Below are positions 8,971 through 18,633 of a stretch of 62,551 nt of DNA, one piece after another (position 1 is the stretch's first letter; every line of letters begins with the position of its first letter). The notes beneath the pieces were generated by a model, which saw only the letters and a program-made list of their open reading frames with translations, did no database searches and had not been told where the DNA came from. The position numbers and the translations under genes were made by a program. This DNA is from an uncultured Gammaproteobacteria bacterium (GTDB taxonomy: Bacteria; Pseudomonadota; Gammaproteobacteria; Arenicellales; UBA868): assembly GCA_905612355.1 (NCBI GenBank), contig CAJQRU010000048.1:1-62551 (forward strand), in the 5' to 3' direction.

Positions 8971-10110
8971 TCAAACGTAGCAAGGGCCTTCGATCAAAGG
9001 ATATTTAGCGAGAAACTTCTCGTCAATAGTGATACCGATGCCAGGCGCCTCGAGGGCAGAGACAAAACCCTCCCCACTAATATTAAACGGCCTTTGGCCC
9101 ATGTCATCACGAAATGGGTTATAGCGCGTCACGTCCCCTTCAAAATAACCCCCGTTGTCAATTGCTGACAACAAGTGGATAGAGGCCGCCATATTGATTC
9201 CAGTCAATGAGGTGTGCGGGTGAATGGGTATTTTCCAGGCGGATGTTAAGGCGGCAATTCTGACCGCCTCCGTCATGCCGCCGGTTTTTGATAGGTCCGG
9301 TTGCGCGTAGCTAACAGCGGCGTCTTCAATTAACCGGGCAAACTCGTAACGCGTGAAATGATTCTCTCCTGCTGCAATCGGCACACCGCCATAGGTCGCT
9401 GCCAACCGGTAGTTATGAAAATCCATTGCCGGGAAAGGCTCTTCAAGCCACCCGACACCCAACTCTTCAAGAACCGGCATGATCTTCCTAACCTGCCCCA
9501 GTGAATATCCGGTATTGGCATCAACCAAGATATCCACTTCATCACCAACGCATTCTCGAACTTTAGTCACCCTGTCCGAGTCAACACGAATATTGTCACC
9601 AACACGCAATTTAATGGCTTTATATCCGCTTGCCAGATGCTCCATGGCCTCCTCCGCCAGAGCCCCCGGCTCTTGCCAGCCCAACGCGATGCCACCGGCA
9701 TACGCGGGTATGTCTTTACGAGATCCGCCTAGTATTTCAAACAACGGCCTACTGAGCGCCTGGCCTTTAATATCCCACAGGGCAAGATCCAAACCACTTA
9801 AGGCCATGGCCGATGCATACCCCATCCCGTGACTGGCAAGTTGCATCCTGTATATCTTGTCCCAAACTCCGACGTTATCAAGCGCATCCATACCCACCAC
9901 CAATTCGCTGATCGTAGTGTCGATCAGCTTAGCGATCGCCCCGGGACACCTTCCATGGTGGGACTCCCCCCAACCTGTAACACCCTCGCTCGTTTCTACT
10001 TTTATGAGCACGGCGTCGCGCTTCACTGCAAGCCCAATTCCCAACCGAACATTCTCCCCTTCGGGCACTCGATAGGAAATGGGGAATGCTTTGATGTTGG
10101 TGATTTGCAT
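8971..10110 (-). CDS. Enolase-superfamily mandelate racemase/muconate lactonizing enzyme-like protein
   Basis: A 379-residue protein with the capping domain then a barrel holding YKAIKLRVG (KxR-type lysine), VDILVDANTGY (Mg ligand Asp), GWLEEPFPAMD (Mg ligand Glu), AAGENHF (third Mg ligand Glu) and IPIHPHTSLTGI (His of the His-Asp dyad). This set fits the MR or dehydratase subgroups, which abstract an alpha proton from a carboxylate; members dehydrate acid sugars or racemise or cycloisomerise. The adjacent MFS permease, GMC and Gfo/Idh/MocA genes make a sugar-acid dehydratase the best guess. Substrate is unknown. The active-site residues look intact. Confidence 0.9.
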   Translation of the reverse strand: MQITNIKAFPISYRVPEGENVRLGIGLAVKRDAVLIKVETSEGVTGWGESHHGRCPGAIAKLIDTTISELVVGMDALDNVGVWDKIYRMQLASHGMGYASAMALSGLDLALWDIKGQALSRPLFEILGGSRKDIPAYAGGIALGWQEPGALAEEAMEHLASGYKAIKLRVGDNIRVDSDRVTKVRECVGDEVDILVDANTGYSLGQVRKIMPVLEELGVGWLEEPFPAMDFHNYRLAATYGGVPIAAGENHFTRYEFARLIEDAAVSYAQPDLSKTGGMTEAVRIAALTSAWKIPIHPHTSLTGINMAASIHLLSAIDNGGYFEGDVTRYNPFRDDMGQRPFNISGEGFVSALEAPGIGITIDEKFLAKYPLIEGPCYV

Positions 10111-10262
10111 GCTCGCTCTCAGGTTAACCGAATCATTAAGGCGCGTCAGGTGAATCGGTCCGGGGTTTAACCAATCAATATCAATCCGACCATGAAAACA
10201 CCTTGAAATGTGAGGGTCTTGATCATAGTCAACCAGGCGAACTATCCAAAACCATACTGAGG

Positions 10263-10514
10263 TCAGTGTTCATTGATTTTATACGTTAACAATGCACGAG
10301 CTCTCATCGAGTGTAGATAACGCAGCCCAGTAAAACCCGGGTAACTTCCAATCACTGGGGCGTTTTCCGAGCGACCGCTAAAGGCCCCCTGCACTAGCAA
10401 GGACGAAACCTGCGACACCACTCCTGATCCGTCCAGTATTCGCAGCGTTGTGCCAGCAGCAGGATTGATAATGCACCGACCCAACGAACCAACGCTTGTT
10501 GATTGTCGATTCAC
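10263..10514 (-). CDS. Hypothetical protein, 83 aa
   Basis: This frame starts at a GTG that overlaps the stop of the MFS gene by four bases (GTGA), an arrangement typical of translational coupling, and it lies on the same strand in the gap before the dehydratase gene. The product (N-terminal MNRQSTSVGSLG, rich in Ser/Gly/Leu, no Cys motif or clear membrane span) matches nothing I recognise. It could be a chance open frame. Confidence 0.3.
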   Translation of the reverse strand: MNRQSTSVGSLGRCIINPAAGTTLRILDGSGVVSQVSSLLVQGAFSGRSENAPVIGSYPGFTGLRYLHSMRARALLTYKINEH

Positions 10515-11704
10515 CCGTGAAGGTCACCGCTGTTTTTTCGCAATGCGACGGTGATAATACCTACGCTTGCTAACGACAAACCGGACGCGAGAACAAAACT
10601 GTAATGCAAACTAAAGTCCCCAACGAAACCTGCGAGAACCGCGCCCAGTGCGCCCACCCCATCGAGCATTACAAAAATGAAACCCAGCGCTGTCGCCTCC
10701 CGTCCCCTGACGTAATCTACCGCCATGGCCAGCACACTCGAACGAATGGCCACCAGCACACCCATTGCCCCGGTTAGTAAAGTGATCGTCCCCAGCGGAG
10801 AGTCGATTACTAGCGCCCCGGCGGTCAGGGCCGCTGCCGTGACAGAGCCCACTGCAAAAATACCGACCCGCCCGGTGCGATCAGAGAGTCGCCCGATAAG
10901 CGGCTGACCCACGGAGCCGAGCAACATGGCCGACGCGAAGGCCACGCCAGTTTGCGCCGGGCTGAGGCCAAGGCCCCTCTGCGCGAACAGGGGCGACATC
11001 GTCATTAACGCAAACAACGCCATGTTATAAGTCGCAAGGCCGCCGATGAGACACAGACCGCGCACCGAGCGCCACTGTCGAACAAACGTCACCAGATCGG
11101 CGCGTGAGATCGCCGAACTCGCATGGCGCTGCGGAATTCTTCCCGCCAAGACGGTAAAGACAACGCCCATTAATGCGGTGGGTATAACCGAGACCTGTAG
11201 CACACTTTGCCAGTCCATCGTAGCCAACAGAAAACCTACCAGCAGCGGTGACAACACCTCGGCCAAGGTGCCACCGACCGCATGCACACCCAGGACCTGC
11301 CCTTTTCGCTTCGGCATTTGCCGTACCAGCATTCCCGTAGCAATGGGGTGCCAAGCCGCATCCCCCATGCCAGCCACACCCAGCAAGATGGCCAGCGACC
11401 AAAATCCCGGGGCCTGGGACGCGAGTAAATAACCCAGCGTAACCCACCAAAAAGTCCCAACCAGTAATCGCCCCTGGTTACGCATTCGGTCAGCCAGGAC
11501 TCCCGCAGGGAAATAAGCCAGTGAGGCACCAATGGAATGGATCGTCAGTAACAATCCGACTTGAGAGGGGCGAAGATCAAAAGCCAATCCTATCGCAGGG
11601 GCCAGCAACCAGACGGCAGCCGGTGCCCAGTCATTCGTCAGATGACCCAGTACGCAAATGGTTTGCAGGGATGTATCACCCAGGCTGTTTGTCGGGCGAG
11701 TCAT
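10511..11704 (-). CDS. MFS transporter
   Basis: A 397-residue polytopic membrane protein of about 12 helices. The loop FPAGVLADRMRNQGR after helix 2 is the major-facilitator motif A, with the counterpart IGRLSDRTGRVGIF in the second half. It probably imports the substrate of the enolase-superfamily, GMC and Gfo/Idh/MocA enzymes encoded downstream on the same strand (inference). Which solute is carried cannot be read from the sequence. It is the first gene of that strand-coherent group, and a divergent 350-base gap separates it from the ABC importer. Confidence 0.85.
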   Translation of the reverse strand: MTRPTNSLGDTSLQTICVLGHLTNDWAPAAVWLLAPAIGLAFDLRPSQVGLLLTIHSIGASLAYFPAGVLADRMRNQGRLLVGTFWWVTLGYLLASQAPGFWSLAILLGVAGMGDAAWHPIATGMLVRQMPKRKGQVLGVHAVGGTLAEVLSPLLVGFLLATMDWQSVLQVSVIPTALMGVVFTVLAGRIPQRHASSAISRADLVTFVRQWRSVRGLCLIGGLATYNMALFALMTMSPLFAQRGLGLSPAQTGVAFASAMLLGSVGQPLIGRLSDRTGRVGIFAVGSVTAAALTAGALVIDSPLGTITLLTGAMGVLVAIRSSVLAMAVDYVRGREATALGFIFVMLDGVGALGAVLAGFVGDFSLHYSFVLASGLSLASVGIITVALRKNSGDLHG

Positions 11705-12056
11705 AGATGATTATTTATCCAGGTAATGCCAAAAGAAAGTCCCAGCCAATCACGAGACCCCGGTTAGGGCCTCAAGGCCAACCACGCCGGGCCCGACCTT
11801 CATTGTGAGTGATTTAACCATCTTGCTGGAAAAATCAATACCACCTCACCATCGAAGGGATCGCTTCAAGGGTGGTCGCCAGAAACGCCCCCGCTGTCCC
11901 AGATGGACCAGTACTCCCGGCCCACAGTCCGCCGCACGCCCAAAGATGCATTCGGGGCCCTTATTTTCGTTGCATTGATATCCAATTAAGTAAAGAATGA
12001 CAACAATCAGCACTACGCTGATCACAGCTTATTATGACTACCAGAGGACACAGGCA
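11705..12056. other. Divergent intergenic region
   Basis: This gap holds the divergent control regions of the MFS gene (left) and the binding-protein gene (right). A short inverted repeat GGCCTCAAGGCC occurs near 11768-11779. The ATG-less frame opening at 11997 is only an upstream extension of the binding-protein frame. I found no convincing promoter or regulator gene. Confidence 0.35.
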
Positions 12057-13637
12057 ATGGGATTAACAAAACAATGGGTAAGCGCGTTTGGCGCAGTGCT
12101 TCTGGCATTGTCGGCCGTGAGTGTGCAAGCCGAAACACCCAAACATGGCGGAACACTGGTGGTCTCCATCGGCACCACACCGAGGCACCTTAATCCGGCG
12201 GTGCAATCGGGCATCGCGACCGGTGAGCCGGGCGCCCAGTTATTCGCAACCTTGGTTCGCTTTGACGACAAATGGAATGCGCGTCCCTATCTTGCCAAAT
12301 CATGGCAGACCTCTGCCGATGGACTGGTGGTTACCTTCAATTTAGTTGAGGGGGCAACGTTCCATGATGGCACGCCTATCACTTCGAAGGATGTGGCCTT
12401 TTCGATCAAGACGATCCAAACGAATCATCCCTTTAAAAGCATGTTCCGCGCAGTCTCAAGCGTAGAGACACCGAACCCCAACACCGTTGTATTTAAGTTA
12501 TCGAAACCACACCCGGCGCTCATGCTGGCGCTGTCCTCGCAACTTGGATCGATTATTCCAGAGCATATTTATGGTGATGGCCAGGACCCCAAAAAACACC
12601 CACGCAACTCTAAGGACGTTGTGGGTTCAGGCCCGTTCAAACTGGTCGAGTTTGTGCGAGATCAACACATCATCATGGAGCGCAATGAAAACTTCTTTAT
12701 AAAGGGTCGTCCCTACCTGGACAAACTCGTGATGCGAATCATCAAAGACCCCTCTGCTCGCTCTCTTGGACGCGAGAATGGAGAAATCCACCTGTCTGCA
12801 TTTGAGTCGACGCCACAGGATATTCTGCACTCCAAGAATGTTCCGCACCTGACGGCAACAGATCAAGGCTACGCCGCGATCGGCCCGATAACGTGGCTGG
12901 CATTCAATACCAAAAAGAAGCCCACTAGCGACAAACGCGTCCGCCAAGCAATTGCCTATGCCGTCGATAGGGATTTTCTCGTGAACGCAGTCATGATGGG
13001 TACATCAAGGCCCGCATACACCGGCATTCACCCGGACAGTATTTTTCATGAACCCAATGTTGCGCGCTACGACCTCGACATCGACAAGGCCAATGCCATG
13101 CTGGATGAAGCAGGCTACGCTCGCGATGCTGATGGCATGCGTTTTCCGCTGACAATTGACTTCGGTTGGCCCAGCGCCAAACCCATGGCCGAATATATGA
13201 AACCACAGCTGAAAAAGATCGGCATCGATGTAACGGTTAGAACCTCTGCTGGGTTTCCGGCCTGGGCCAAGACGGTTTCAACCTGGGACTTCGACATGAC
13301 TGTGGACGTGGTGTTTAACTGGGGAGACCCCGTGATCGGCGTGCACCGCACCTACCTGTGCGACAACGCAAAGAAAGGCGTGATCTGGTCAAATACGCAG
13401 CAATACTGCAACCCGAAGGTCGATGCGATACTCACCAAAGCCGGCCAGGAAAATGATCAGCAGAAGCGGATCGCACTCTACTCGAGCGCGCAGAAAATCA
13501 TCGCCGATGACGTGCCCATCTACTTCACCGATACCGTGCCCTATCACACCATCTTCAATCACACGAAGGTTGGTAATCCACCGGCAACCATCTGGGGTAC
13601 GTGCTCACCGCTGGACGAGGTCTATTTGAAGAATTGA
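12057..13637 (+). CDS. Peptide/nickel-type ABC transporter, periplasmic substrate-binding protein
   Basis: An SBP family 5 protein of 526 residues if begun at the ATG at 12057. That start gives a normal signal peptide (MGLTKQW..LLALSAVSVQA, cleaved before ETPKHGG) and has AGAGGA upstream; starting at 11997 would add 20 unlikely residues. Family features include GGTLVVSIGTTPRHLNPA, the FHDGTPITSKDVAFSIK segment and VRQAIAYAVDRD. It delivers oligopeptides, dipeptides or other small solutes to the two permeases encoded downstream. A long hairpin follows immediately, suggesting it is made in excess over the membrane subunits. Ligand unknown. Confidence 0.93.
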   Translation: MGLTKQWVSAFGAVLLALSAVSVQAETPKHGGTLVVSIGTTPRHLNPAVQSGIATGEPGAQLFATLVRFDDKWNARPYLAKSWQTSADGLVVTFNLVEGATFHDGTPITSKDVAFSIKTIQTNHPFKSMFRAVSSVETPNPNTVVFKLSKPHPALMLALSSQLGSIIPEHIYGDGQDPKKHPRNSKDVVGSGPFKLVEFVRDQHIIMERNENFFIKGRPYLDKLVMRIIKDPSARSLGRENGEIHLSAFESTPQDILHSKNVPHLTATDQGYAAIGPITWLAFNTKKKPTSDKRVRQAIAYAVDRDFLVNAVMMGTSRPAYTGIHPDSIFHEPNVARYDLDIDKANAMLDEAGYARDADGMRFPLTIDFGWPSAKPMAEYMKPQLKKIGIDVTVRTSAGFPAWAKTVSTWDFDMTVDVVFNWGDPVIGVHRTYLCDNAKKGVIWSNTQQYCNPKVDAILTKAGQENDQQKRIALYSSAQKIIADDVPIYFTDTVPYHTIFNHTKVGNPPATIWGTCSPLDEVYLKN

Positions 13638-13664
13638 TCCTCGGCGGGATCTAAGGCGGTTCTT

Positions 13665-13700
13665 GAAATGCCTGCTGCCTAGCAGCAGGCATTTCTGTTT
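13665..13700 (+). terminator. Intra-operon terminator/attenuator hairpin
   Basis: A perfect 14-bp stem (13665-13678 with 13682-13695) closed by the three-base loop CTA is followed by TGTTT. It lies between the binding-protein stop and the first permease start. Partial termination here would raise binding-protein mRNA relative to permease mRNA; alternatively it protects the upstream transcript from 3' decay. Confidence 0.8.
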
Positions 13701-13730
13701 CGGGTTCAGGACTTCATTCTTAAGGGCGTT

Positions 13731-14720
13731 ATGCAGTTTTTAGCCATCACTCTAAAACGATGTGGCTTAGGCCTGGGATTGCTGCTTGCAGTCCTGGTGT
13801 TGAATTTTCTGTTGATGCACCTGGCACCTGGCGATGTTGCCGACACCATCGCACAGGACGCGGGTGGATTAGATGCCGAAGTGATGGCCCAGATCCGCAA
13901 AGATTACGGACTTGACCTTCCGTTGTGGGAACAAATGTTGAAATATTTCTACAACGTTGCCCAACTTGATTTGGGCTACTCTTTCTATTACAACCAACCC
14001 GTTACCACGCTGATTCTTGAAAAACTTCCGGCAACACTACTGCTGATTATCAGCGCCCAAGTTGTCTCAATATTGGTCGGCGTAGTACTCGGTGTAATCG
14101 CAGCTCGGAAACCGAACGGGATTGCCAGTCATTTCGTCACGATCCTTTCCCTCGTTGGCTATGCAGCACCGGTATTTTGGACGGGCATCATGCTCATCAT
14201 CTTGTTTGCATCGATGATTCCTTTATTTCCGATCGGCAACATGGTGGACGTTTCGGTTGAAAGAACAGGGTTCGCCTACATGATCGATGTATTACATCAC
14301 CTGGTGTTACCCATGTTGACGCTCGCTTCAATTTTTATCGCGCTCTATAGCCGCTTGGCGCGGGCCAGCATGCTGGACGTTCTGGGATCAGACTACGTTC
14401 GTACTGCACAGGCCAAGGGGCTTTCTGAATTTCAGGTGGTTTTCAAACATGCCCTGCGCAATGCCCTGCTGCCGGTCGTCACCACGGCCGGCCTGGTATT
14501 CTCCGGCATCGTGTCGGGTGCAGTGCTGGTAGAAACGGTGTTCAGTTGGCCTGGACTTGGGACGCTTGCGGTTCAGGCGATCGTTGCCCGCGACACACCA
14601 ACGATTCTTGGAATACTGTTCTTCTCGTCACTGGTTGTAGTCGTTGCCAACCTACTAACCGACATGGTCTATCGCATTATTGACCCACGGATCAAGACCG
14701 CTGAAACCTCCGAGATCTGA
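13731..14720 (+). CDS. ABC transporter permease, DppB/OppB type
   Basis: A 329-residue inner-membrane protein with an N-terminal helix (CGLGLGLLLAVLVLNFLLM), the periplasmic LAPGDVADTIAQ segment and five further helices. The EAA cytoplasmic loop that docks to the ATPases is SDYVRTAQAKGLSEFQVVFK, followed by HALRNALLPVVTTAGL. It pairs with the next gene to form the translocation pore for the solute captured by the preceding binding protein. The gene is separated from the binding-protein gene by the 14-bp hairpin, so it may be expressed at a lower level. Closely packed with four downstream ABC genes in the order B, C, D, F. Confidence 0.92.
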   Translation: MQFLAITLKRCGLGLGLLLAVLVLNFLLMHLAPGDVADTIAQDAGGLDAEVMAQIRKDYGLDLPLWEQMLKYFYNVAQLDLGYSFYYNQPVTTLILEKLPATLLLIISAQVVSILVGVVLGVIAARKPNGIASHFVTILSLVGYAAPVFWTGIMLIILFASMIPLFPIGNMVDVSVERTGFAYMIDVLHHLVLPMLTLASIFIALYSRLARASMLDVLGSDYVRTAQAKGLSEFQVVFKHALRNALLPVVTTAGLVFSGIVSGAVLVETVFSWPGLGTLAVQAIVARDTPTILGILFFSSLVVVVANLLTDMVYRIIDPRIKTAETSEI

Positions 14721-14724
14721 TGCC

Positions 14725-15618
14725 GTGACAGATTATTCAATCCAGGAGCGATCACTCCAGCCTACCTCTGCCCGTGTAGAGCACCCCTTGATAGAAACGG
14801 CTCGAATGTTTGCGGGAAACCGGGCAGCTCTCAGCGGGCTCGCGATGCTCTTTATCATCGTCGTGGTTTCGCTGGCTGGGCCCTGGTTCTATCCAACAGA
14901 CCCATTTGAAATGGTCTGGTCGCCATTTAGCCCTCCCGGGGCCAAGGGATTTCTGCTCGGCACCGATTATCTGGGACGTGATCTCTTAGCCCAGATCATT
15001 CACGGAGGCCGCGCAACCCTCGCAGTGGGCTGCGCGGCCGCACTGTTGAGTGTTTTTATAGGAATTACTTTCGGGGCGCTTTCGGGTTTCTACCGTGGCT
15101 GGATTGAAGAAACCCTGATGCGAATCACCGAGTTTTTTCAGGTGCTGCCGACACTGTTGTTCTCGATGGTCCTAGTGGCTTTGTTTGGTGCTTCACTCGG
15201 CATGATCACCTTTGCCATCGGCATCGTCAGTTGGACTGGTGTGGCGCGCATCACGCGGGCAGAGTTTCTGAAGATTCGAGAGCTCGAGTACGTCACTGCC
15301 GCTCGCTCTAGCGGTGCCAGCAACACGAACCTCATTTTTAGAGTCATACTCCCAAACTCGCTTCCGCCCATCATAGTCCAAGCTGCATTGCTGATTGGCT
15401 TTGCGATTCTCTTCGAAGCCGGCTTGAGTTTCCTTGGGCTCAGTGACGCCAACGTAATGAGCTGGGGCGCAATCATGGGCAACAACCGGCCTTACATCCT
15501 CCTACACGGCTTCACGATCATGTATCCGGGGTTGGCGATATTCCTGACTGTACTGTCGATATCTCTAATCGGTGACGGTCTCAATGATGCGTTGAATCCC
15601 AAACTCAGAAACCGCTGA
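14725..15618 (+). CDS. ABC transporter permease, DppC/OppC type
   Basis: A 297-residue permease whose likely start is the GTG at 14725, four bases after the DppB-like stop; an ATG at 14680 would overlap that gene by 41 bases and add an unlikely basic leader. It has an N-terminal helix (LSGLAMLFIIVVVSLAG), the GTDYLGRDLLAQIIHGGRA segment typical of the C subunit, and the EAA loop ELEYVTAARSSGASNTNLIF. It forms the heterodimeric pore with the preceding permease. Confidence 0.9.
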   Translation: MTDYSIQERSLQPTSARVEHPLIETARMFAGNRAALSGLAMLFIIVVVSLAGPWFYPTDPFEMVWSPFSPPGAKGFLLGTDYLGRDLLAQIIHGGRATLAVGCAAALLSVFIGITFGALSGFYRGWIEETLMRITEFFQVLPTLLFSMVLVALFGASLGMITFAIGIVSWTGVARITRAEFLKIRELEYVTAARSSGASNTNLIFRVILPNSLPPIIVQAALLIGFAILFEAGLSFLGLSDANVMSWGAIMGNNRPYILLHGFTIMYPGLAIFLTVLSISLIGDGLNDALNPKLRNR

Positions 15619-15625
15619 GCTCAAC

Positions 15626-16630
15626 ATGACGGCACTCCTATCTGTTAAAAATCTCACGGTCGAGTTCACTACACGCGATGGCATTGCCCCTGTCATCGAT
15701 GACCTCTCGTTTGATTTAGCACCGGGTGAAACGCTGAGTCTGGTCGGTGAATCCGGCTGTGGAAAAAGTATGACCGCGCTAGCCATCATGGGACTGATCC
15801 CATCACCGCCTGGGCGAGTCGCTAGCGGTTCCATCAGTCTGGCAGGGGAAAATCTACTGCAAGCAAGCGAAACCCGAATGCGCGCAGTTCGGGGCAACGA
15901 GATCTCTATGGTGTTTCAGGAGCCCATGACCTCGCTCAATCCAGTATTTACCGTTGGTGAGCAGATTGGTGAAACCCTGCGACGACACCAAGGCCTTACT
16001 CGCCGCCAGGCAAAGGCACTCTCCATTGAGATGCTCGATGCGGTGCAGATTCCTCTACCGGCACGGCGGATTAATGACTATCCCCACCAGTTGTCCGGTG
16101 GAATGCGCCAACGCGTGATGATTGCTATCGCGCTTGCCTGTCGTCCAAAAGTCTTGATTGCTGACGAACCCACCACAGCGCTGGATGTCACGGTTCAAGC
16201 GCAGATATTTGATTTGATGCGGGCGGTTGGAAAGGAAACAGAAGCAGCTATCATTTTGATTACACACGACATGGGTTCAGTCGCTGAGATGGCTGAACGT
16301 GTGGTCGTGATGTACGCCGGGCGCAAAATCGAGGAAGGCTACGTAGACGATATTCTCACTCGGCCGCGTCACCCCTACACTCGCGGACTCATCGCCTGCG
16401 TCCCGCACCTGTTGGAAACCGTGTCCGCTGAACGGCCCTATCTGCAGGAGATTCCGGGCATGGTGCCACCGTTGTCAGATTTTGGATTCATGGGCTGTCT
16501 ATTTGCACCCCGCTGTGATCGGGTTGAAACACTCTGCTGGCAGGAGAAACCGAAGGTCACCCAGATAACGCCTAGCCAGAGCGCTGCCTGCTGGAACCTT
16601 CAAGACGCAAAGGTCCGAGTCGATGCCTGA
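15626..16630 (+). CDS. ABC transporter ATP-binding protein, DppD/OppD type
   Basis: A 334-residue nucleotide-binding subunit: Walker A GESGCGKS near residues 39-46, Q-loop [11 protein letters not shown], signature LSGGMRQR, Walker [13 protein letters not shown] and H-loop THD. The C-terminal extension has Cys-containing [13 protein letters not shown], the cluster-binding oligopeptide-transporter C-terminal region of this family. It powers import through the two permeases encoded just upstream, together with the next ATPase, whose start overlaps its stop by eight bases. Confidence 0.93.
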   Translation: MTALLSVKNLTVEFTTRDGIAPVIDDLSFDLAPGETLSLVGESGCGKSMTALAIMGLIPSPPGRVASGSISLAGENLLQASETRMRAVRGNEISMVFQEPMTSLNPVFTVGEQIGETLRRHQGLTRRQAKALSIEMLDAVQIPLPARRINDYPHQLSGGMRQRVMIAIALACRPKVLIADEPTTALDVTVQAQIFDLMRAVGKETEAAIILITHDMGSVAEMAERVVVMYAGRKIEEGYVDDILTRPRHPYTRGLIACVPHLLETVSAERPYLQEIPGMVPPLSDFGFMGCLFAPRCDRVETLCWQEKPKVTQITPSQSAACWNLQDAKVRVDA

Positions 16631-17624
16631 TACCCCAGTTGAATCGACCACCCTCCTGACACTGCAGGATGTCGAGGTGTCTTTCACGCTCAAACGCTCC
16701 AGTCTGTTCGCTAAACCGTCTCTTCTTCGAGCGGTCGATGGGGTCACTTTGTCAGTCCGCAAAGGGCAGACCATGGGCATTGTCGGTGAATCCGGCTCAG
16801 GCAAAACGACGCTGGCGTTAGCTGTTGCCCGACTGCTACCCGTGGCTCGCGGACAGATCCATATGAACGGAGTCGATCTGCTCAGCCTTAGGGGCGAAGC
16901 ACTGCGCAACGAACGCCGTCACATGCAGTTTATCTTCCAGGATCCCTATTCGTCGTTGAATCCCAGACTGAGAGCAGAAAAGATTGTTCGAGAGCCCCTT
17001 GATTGGTTATCGATCGAATCCACCAGCCGCCGCGATGACCGCGTCCGGGAATTGTTCGATCAGGTGGGCCTGCGCCGCGACCAACAGCGGTTATTCCCGC
17101 ATCAATTCTCCGGCGGCCAGCGGCAGAGAATCGGTATCGCCCGAGCCATTGCGTCTAATCCCAGCCTGGTCATCTGCGACGAACCGGTATCCGCTTTAGA
17201 CGTTGGCGTCCAGGCACAAATTCTGAATCTGTTGCGGCGACTTCAAGAAGAACTGGGGTTAACGTATGTGTTTATTTCCCACGACCTCGGCGTTATTCAG
17301 CACATGTGCGACACGATCGCGGTGATGTACATGGGCAAGATACTGGAAGAAGCCGATCGCGAATCCCTTTTTAACACCCCCAAACACCCCTACACACAGG
17401 CACTGCTATCGGCTGTTCCCTCTGCAGACCTTAACCGGAGGAATCGGGAGCGGCGCATCATGATTTCCGGCGACCCGCCCAATCCGATTCATCTGCCGCC
17501 CGGCTGCCGATTTGCCTCTCGTTGCCCACGGGTCGAGGACCGATGCCGAGTCGATACGCCCCCGCTTGTCGACATTGACCGGCATCATCGCGTCGCCTGT
17601 CACCTGGTCAAAGCCGCCGGCTGA
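16623..17624 (+). CDS. ABC transporter ATP-binding protein, DppF/OppF type
   Basis: A 333-residue partner ATPase with Walker A GESGSGKTT, Q-loop IFQDPYSSLNP, signature FSGGQRQR, Walker B VICDEPVSALD and the C-terminal PPGCRFASRCPRVEDRC motif. Both ATP sites of the D/F pair look competent. It starts inside the last codons of the preceding ATPase gene, so translation is probably coupled. It is the last gene of the five-gene importer operon; the next gene converges from the other strand 33 bases further on. Confidence 0.93.
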   Translation: MPDTPVESTTLLTLQDVEVSFTLKRSSLFAKPSLLRAVDGVTLSVRKGQTMGIVGESGSGKTTLALAVARLLPVARGQIHMNGVDLLSLRGEALRNERRHMQFIFQDPYSSLNPRLRAEKIVREPLDWLSIESTSRRDDRVRELFDQVGLRRDQQRLFPHQFSGGQRQRIGIARAIASNPSLVICDEPVSALDVGVQAQILNLLRRLQEELGLTYVFISHDLGVIQHMCDTIAVMYMGKILEEADRESLFNTPKHPYTQALLSAVPSADLNRRNRERRIMISGDPPNPIHLPPGCRFASRCPRVEDRCRVDTPPLVDIDRHHRVACHLVKAAG

Positions 17625-17657
17625 ATCGCCGAAGGGGGTCCAGCCGCCGGGCACTGA

Positions 17658-18629
17658 TCAGGTCTTGACGAACAATCCGCTAAGACTCGGGTCGTCATAC
17701 CCTGGCATCTCGCTGGTACCAATGAGAACCAGTGCCAATGCTAGCTCCTCAACGGCAGAGTAACGCGCCAAAACAGTTGCCCGGCCCACCTTCTGCCATA
17801 GCCACGCTTCCCCGGGAGATTCTGCCAGAGCGATAAACCCTTTTCCCCGGATAATCGATGGAGGCAATGCCTCTACCCATCGGTTGAAATCGTCTCGATT
17901 AATGGGCTCCGTCTGCCGAAGCACCACACTGCGAAAGCGCGTGTCCCCGTGGTCGTGACTTGGTGCCGACACTACCGAAGCGGGCCGATGGGTCGACCCA
18001 GCTGTACTGGCATCGACCCAATGGTCCGCGCCCATCAACAAAGTCGGCAGAAGATTCTCACCGTCGTTAGTCACCGTCGGGCAACCCGGGTTTAACTGAT
18101 TGATCCTGCGATGGACTCGGGTGATGGTCGCGGCATCTGTCAGTGCAAGCTTATTCATTACGATGATGTCCGCTTCTACCAATTGAGTGATCACCGCGTC
18201 ATTGATCAATGGATCTTCAAGTTGCGACAGGAACTGAGGGCAATCAACTAACACAATCGACCCATTCGGCATCAAGCCTGGATCGAGCTTCGCAATGTCC
18301 ATAATCCGCCTGGGATTAGCCACGCCGCTAGCCTCAACCACCACGTGATCAAACTCGTCAGCGCGGTCCATCACCGTCATGAGCGCACTCAGAAAACCAT
18401 CCGCCATGCTGCAACACATACAACCGTTAGACAGTGCAATAGTTTTTCCGTCATGCCGGGACACCAGGCCTTCATCGATATTCAACGCACCGAAATCATT
18501 CACCAAAACGGCGAAACGGGTATCTTGTGTTTGTGTCAAAAGACGATTCAAAAGCGTCGTCTTTCCAGCGCCCAGAAAGCCCCCGAGCACCGTGAAAGGC
18601 AACAACGTCTTGGGCTGCATGAGCATCAC
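17658..18629 (-). CDS. CobW/COG0523-family GTP-binding metallochaperone
   Basis: A 323-residue G3E GTPase: P-loop GGFLGAGKTTLLNRLL at residues 15-30, the CxCC metal motif in GCMCCSMADGF, switch and guanine-recognition segments VVVEASGVANP and VMNKLALTD, and a C-terminal CobW domain with a short His-containing linker (SAPSHDHGD). Family members hand zinc, cobalt or other metals to client enzymes. The amidohydrolase gene ends five bases upstream on the same strand, so that metal-dependent hydrolase is an obvious candidate client (inference). The start may be the GTG at 18629 or the ATG at 18626. Confidence 0.9.
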   Translation of the reverse strand: MMLMQPKTLLPFTVLGGFLGAGKTTLLNRLLTQTQDTRFAVLVNDFGALNIDEGLVSRHDGKTIALSNGCMCCSMADGFLSALMTVMDRADEFDHVVVEASGVANPRRIMDIAKLDPGLMPNGSIVLVDCPQFLSQLEDPLINDAVITQLVEADIIVMNKLALTDAATITRVHRRINQLNPGCPTVTNDGENLLPTLLMGADHWVDASTAGSTHRPASVVSAPSHDHGDTRFRSVVLRQTEPINRDDFNRWVEALPPSIIRGKGFIALAESPGEAWLWQKVGRATVLARYSAVEELALALVLIGTSEMPGYDDPSLSGLFVKT

Positions 18630-18633
18630 CGAA

